Shown here: piece after piece, positions 4,598-7,337 of the stretch
Numbering within the stretch: position 1 is the stretch's first letter
How the letters are laid out: every line of letters begins with the position of its first letter
Origin: an uncultured Clostridia bacterium
GTDB taxonomy: Bacteria; Bacillota; Clostridia; Christensenellales; CAG-138
Reading direction: 5' to 3'
Length of the DNA: 7,337 nucleotides
NCBI GenBank assembly: GCA_946183765.1
Contig: CAMHDC010000059.1
Location: 1-7,337, forward strand
The notes under the pieces: model-generated
What the model was told of the DNA's origin: nothing
The model's input: only the letters and a program-made list of their open reading frames with translations
Database searches by the model: none
Translations under genes and position numbers: made by a program

Positions 4598-5360
4598 AGC
4601 GCAGCACCTCCTCTGTATCGAAGTCGGGGTACTTCACCCTCCACAACACCAGGCCGTGGGGCGGCGCCGTTGGCCCGGCGTCCTTCCGGGAGAGGGTGGA
4701 GAGGGCTTTTTCCATGCTGTCCGGCGGTATGCGGCCGCTGCCTATGCCCACCATGGTGCCCACCAAAATGCGTACCATGTTGTAGAGAAATCCGTTTCCC
4801 TGGACGGTGTACACAAGAAACCTGCCCTGCTTTTCCCAACGGGACAGTGTGACGGTACGGACAGCGGACTCCACTTCCCGCCCGGTGGACATAAAGGCGG
4901 AAAAGTCATGAGTCCCCGGTACAAGGGCGGCGGCCTGCTGCATAATGTCAAGATCCAGGGGCATATAGGCGTGCAAAGAATATTTGCGGGCGAACACGTC
5001 CGCGTGGGGACCGGTCTGCACGAAGTACCGATACTGCTTCTCCTTGGCGGAGAAACGGGCATGGAATTCAGGATCGACTTCTTCCGAGAAAAGAACCCGG
5101 ATATCCGCGGGAAGATGGGTGTTCAGGGCGATGGCGAATTTATCCGCGGCCATGCGCGCGTTCGTGTCGAAATGAGCCACTTGGGCACGGGCATGAACGC
5201 CGGAGTCCGTACGGCCACTGCCCTGAAGACTGGAACGTTCGCCGGTCACTTCCAGGATGGCCTGCTCGATTACCTCCTGTATGGCCACGCCGTTGGGCTG
5301 TGTTTGCCAGCCCACGTAGTCCGTGCCGTCGTATGCGATTATGGTTCGGATGCGCCGCAT
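4587..5360 (-). CDS. truA: tRNA pseudouridine(38-40) synthase TruA
   Basis: A 257-residue enzyme that isomerises uridines 38, 39 and 40 in the anticodon stem-loop of many tRNAs. GSGRTDSGVHA (47-57) contains the catalytic Asp52. Other family landmarks are YDGTDYVGWQTQPN near the N-terminus, the YRYFV stretch, HDFSAFMSTG, and the C-terminal GNGFLYNMVRILVGT region. The length is typical. The ATG at 5360 follows the ecfT stop codon after one base. No strong ribosome-binding site precedes it, so it probably depends on translation of ecfT. This position after ecfA1-ecfA2-ecfT is the standard Bacillota arrangement, in which rplM often follows truA. Here tadA takes that place. Confidence 0.97.
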   Translation of the reverse strand: MRRIRTIIAYDGTDYVGWQTQPNGVAIQEVIEQAILEVTGERSSLQGSGRTDSGVHARAQVAHFDTNARMAADKFAIALNTHLPADIRVLFSEEVDPEFHARFSAKEKQYRYFVQTGPHADVFARKYSLHAYMPLDLDIMQQAAALVPGTHDFSAFMSTGREVESAVRTVTLSRWEKQGRFLVYTVQGNGFLYNMVRILVGTMVGIGSGRIPPDSMEKALSTLSRKDAGPTAPPHGLVLWRVKYPDFDTEEVLRFDE

Positions 5361-5361
5361 C

Positions 5362-6174
5362 TTAGATGAGTCCCGGGAAGAATCCCTGTACCAAGAGGAT
5401 GAGAGCGAGGAAAGCCATCGTTACCAGAACGGCCGCAAGATCGCCACGGCCCAGCTTCAGCTGGTGGAGCTTGGTGCGCCCCTCGCCGCCGTGGTAGCAG
5501 CGGGACTCCATGGCCATGGCCAGCTCGTCTGCCCGACGAAACGCGGAGACGAACAGGGGGATCAGGATGGGGATCATGGCCTTCGCCCGGGCGATGATGT
5601 TGCCCGATTCGAAATCCGCGCCCCGGGCCATCTGCGCCTTCCGTATTTTATCCGCTTCCTCCATGAGGGTGGGGATGAACCGCAGGGCGATGGTCATCAT
5701 CATGGCCAGCTCATGGGCCGGAAACTTGAACACCTTCAGGGGGGAGAGCATCCGCTCCAAGCCGTCCGTCAGGGCGATGGGGGAGGTGGTGAGGGTCATG
5801 ATGGATGCGCCGGTCACCAGCAAAATGAGCCGCAGGGAAATAAACACCGCCTGCAGCAGCCCTTCCTCCGTGATTTTGATGAACCTCCAGCTAAAGAGCG
5901 TTTTTTCGCCCGGTGTAATGAACAGATTCAGCAGGAACATGAACACCAGCAAAAAGCGGATTGGCTTGATGGCTTTACCGAAGTAGCTGAAGGAGATCTG
6001 CCCCAGCCAAAGGCACAGAAGCACATAGGCGAGGGGGACCGAAAACAGGATCAGCGACTTCACCAAAAATACCATGACGATATAGACCAGCATCAGCACG
6101 ATCTTCGTACGGGGGTCCAGCCGATGGATGCAGGAGTTGCCGGGAATGAATTGGCCCAAGGTGATGTCCGTCAT
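5362..6174 (-). CDS. ecfT: ECF transporter transmembrane scaffold EcfT
   Basis: A 270-residue membrane protein that couples the EcfA1-EcfA2 ATPases to exchangeable substrate-binding S components, which import vitamins or metal ions. Hydrophobic segments are visible at about 25-38, 42-58, 72-88, 107-127 and 245-264, with another at 199-211. The two cytoplasmic coupling motifs are ARG at 183-185 (KAQMARGADFE) and SRC at 224-226 (MESRCYHGGEGRT). The second departs from the common Ala-Arg-Gly form but keeps the arginine. The ATG overlaps the ecfA2 stop codon as ATGA, with AGGAGG eight bases upstream. No S-component gene is seen nearby, as expected for a shared (group II) module. Confidence 0.95.
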   Translation of the reverse strand: MTDITLGQFIPGNSCIHRLDPRTKIVLMLVYIVMVFLVKSLILFSVPLAYVLLCLWLGQISFSYFGKAIKPIRFLLVFMFLLNLFITPGEKTLFSWRFIKITEEGLLQAVFISLRLILLVTGASIMTLTTSPIALTDGLERMLSPLKVFKFPAHELAMMMTIALRFIPTLMEEADKIRKAQMARGADFESGNIIARAKAMIPILIPLFVSAFRRADELAMAMESRCYHGGEGRTKLHQLKLGRGDLAAVLVTMAFLALILLVQGFFPGLI

Positions 6175-7016
6175 GCCTTCAGCCTCCTCAATAAATACGC
6201 TTCCAAATCATCCCGCGTGCAGATATCCCCGGGGGCATCCACGCCCTGCTTTCTGAGCAGCGCCGCCACCCGGCAGGGGGCGGGCAGGGAGAGCCCCATC
6301 CCGGCGAGCTCTTCGCTGTGGGAGAAGACAGACTTGGGAGTGTCCAGATACTTGACTTCTCCGTGGTCCATGACCAAAATGCGGTCCGCGTGCCGGGCCA
6401 CGTCCTCCATGGAATGGGAAACCATGATGATGCTGCAGCCGGTGTCCTGGCGAAGCTTCTCCAGCATAGCAAGGATGCTTTGCCGCCCCTGAGGGTCCAG
6501 CCCGGCCATGGGCTCGTCCAACACCAGATATTTGGGCCGCATGGCCAAAATGCCCGCCAACGCCGCCCGCCGCTTTTCGCCGCCGGACAGCTCGAAGGGA
6601 GATTTCTCACCGAACTTGTCCATGGACAATCCCACCATGGCCATGGCCTCGCTGACGCGCAGGGCTATCACCTCCTCGGAAAGCTTCATGTTCTTTGGCC
6701 CGAAGCCCACGTCCTCCCGGACCGTGTCCGCAAAGAGCTGATATTCCGGGTACTGGAACACCATGCCCACCAGGGTGCGTATGGCGGGCCGCAGCTTTTT
6801 GTCCGCCGTGTCGAGACCGTCTACCAGCACCTTGCCGGAGGTGGGCAGCAGCAATCCGTTGAGATGCTGGACCAGGGTGGTCTTGCCGCAGCCGGTGTGG
6901 CCGATGATGGACAAAAACTCACCCTCGCGTATTTCCAGAGAAATATCCTTCAGTACGGGATTGGACGTGGCACCGTCGAAATAGGTATGGCAGAGATGAT
7001 CTATAACAATGGGCAT
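6171..7016 (-). CDS. ecfA2: ECF transporter ATPase EcfA2
   Basis: A 281-residue ABC ATPase that pairs with EcfA1 to energise ECF uptake. Motifs in order: Walker A GHTGCGKTT (39-47), Q-loop Gln88 in VFQYPEYQLF, signature LSGGE (143-147), Walker B YLVLDEP (Asp167, Glu168), D-loop MAGLDPQGR and H-loop His201. FELSGGEKRR and the N-terminus MPIVIDHLCHTYFDGA indicate the A2 rather than the A1 subunit. A C-terminal extension of about 60 residues is normal for these ATPases. The ATG at 7016 has GGAGG four bases upstream and lies inside the end of ecfA1 (16-base overlap). Confidence 0.95.
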   Translation of the reverse strand: MPIVIDHLCHTYFDGATSNPVLKDISLEIREGEFLSIIGHTGCGKTTLVQHLNGLLLPTSGKVLVDGLDTADKKLRPAIRTLVGMVFQYPEYQLFADTVREDVGFGPKNMKLSEEVIALRVSEAMAMVGLSMDKFGEKSPFELSGGEKRRAALAGILAMRPKYLVLDEPMAGLDPQGRQSILAMLEKLRQDTGCSIIMVSHSMEDVARHADRILVMDHGEVKYLDTPKSVFSHSEELAGMGLSLPAPCRVAALLRKQGVDAPGDICTRDDLEAYLLRRLKA

Positions 7017-7337
7017 AGGGCCTCCGCAAGCTGTTTGTCTGTCAACACGGAATGGGGGAGGGCGACGCCTGCTTTTTCCAGGTCCTCCCGGATGCGCACG
7101 ATCTCCGGCACGTCCAAGCCTAAGGCCCTGAGTTCGTCTCCACGTGAAAAGATGTGGGTCGGCACGTCGTCCATGACGATCTCGCCGCCGTTCATGACCA
7201 CCACCCGATCCGCCAGGACCGCTTCCTCCATATACTGGGTGATCATGATCACGGTCATGCCGTTCTTTCGGTTCAGTTCGCTGACCGTTTGGAGCAGCTC
7301 CTCCCGGCCCTTGGGGTCCAGCATGGCGGTGGCCTCG
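7001..7337 (-). CDS. ecfA1: ECF transporter ATPase EcfA1, 5' part outside window
   Basis: The C-terminal 111 residues are visible; the frame enters from the right edge, so no start is present. The first residues EATAMLDPKGRE are the end of Walker B with its catalytic Glu, followed by the D-loop. An internal ATG at 7324 is the Met of this motif and not a start. The H-loop position reads MIITQYMEEA-like (ATC ACC CAG TAT ATG): glutamine replaces the usual histidine. The tail (ADRVVVMNGGEIVMDDVP and onward) is typical of EcfA1. The signature LSGGQ and Walker A lie beyond the edge. Position before ecfA2 and the 16-base overlap support the call. Confidence 0.92.
   Translation of the reverse strand, partial: EATAMLDPKGREELLQTVSELNRKNGMTVIMITQYMEEAVLADRVVVMNGGEIVMDDVPTHIFSRGDELRALGLDVPEIVRIREDLEKAGVALPHSVLTDKQLAEALCPLL

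Noticed and set aside
4503..5369. Plus-strand open frame (288 codons) opposite truA and tadA
   Set aside because: Shadow of two clear genes; no domain seen.
5323..6492. Long plus-strand open frame (389 codons) opposite truA, ecfT and ecfA2
   Set aside because: It is the complement of three well-supported overlapping genes, is rich in His, Gln and Gly in a low-complexity way, and has no recognisable domain or ribosome-binding site.

Overview
The window looks like chromosomal DNA of a moderately GC-rich Clostridia-type Bacillota, plausibly an Oscillospiraceae/Ruminococcaceae gut anaerobe. The reasons are strong AGGAGG ribosome-binding sites, a TTG start, TTGACA/TATACT promoters, the order ecfA1-ecfA2-ecfT-truA typical of Bacillota, an iron alcohol dehydrogenase of the butanol-dehydrogenase type, and a BMP-family lipoprotein. 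The assignment is by gene content and style only; no marker gene was searched.

Layout. Positions 1-545 (minus) hold the start of a BMP/PnrA-like substrate-binding lipoprotein that runs off the left edge. A 300-base AT-rich divergent spacer follows; its right part carries a clear promoter for an iron-dependent alcohol dehydrogenase (846-2027, plus), which ends in an intrinsic terminator (2044-2072). Converging on that terminator is an ABC-F ATPase gene (2074-3606, minus), a ribosome-acting protein rather than a transporter.

The gene-free stretch 3607-4031 is the most unusual part. Reading on the minus strand towards the ABC-F gene it has a near-consensus promoter (3782-3811), a possible three-codon leader ORF, a terminator-like hairpin with a T5 tail, and a second hairpin that can hide the ABC-F ribosome-binding site. 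This layout suggests ribosome-controlled attenuation, as known for some antibiotic-resistance ABC-F genes. Upstream of that promoter (3817-4054) lie two related blocks 154 bases apart. The right block is a near-perfect inverted duplication of the 3' end of the adjacent tRNA-Ser gene plus its terminator. The left block is a decayed relative in which GC-rich nested palindromes stand where the tRNA would be.

From 4032 to the right edge everything is on the minus strand: tRNA-Ser(CGA) with its own promoter, preceded by the tightly packed cluster ecfA1 (partial)-ecfA2-ecfT-truA-tadA. EcfA1, EcfA2 and EcfT form the shared energising module of ECF vitamin/metal importers. TruA and TadA modify tRNA (pseudouridine at 38-40; inosine at 34). 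Genes overlap by 16, 4, -1 and 11 bases, indicating one translationally coupled operon whose promoter lies outside the window. The tRNA promoter's -35 overlaps the tadA stop codon.

I found no CRISPR array, insertion sequence or phage gene. The candidates for something undescribed are the ABC-F leader and the tRNA-derived repeat blocks.
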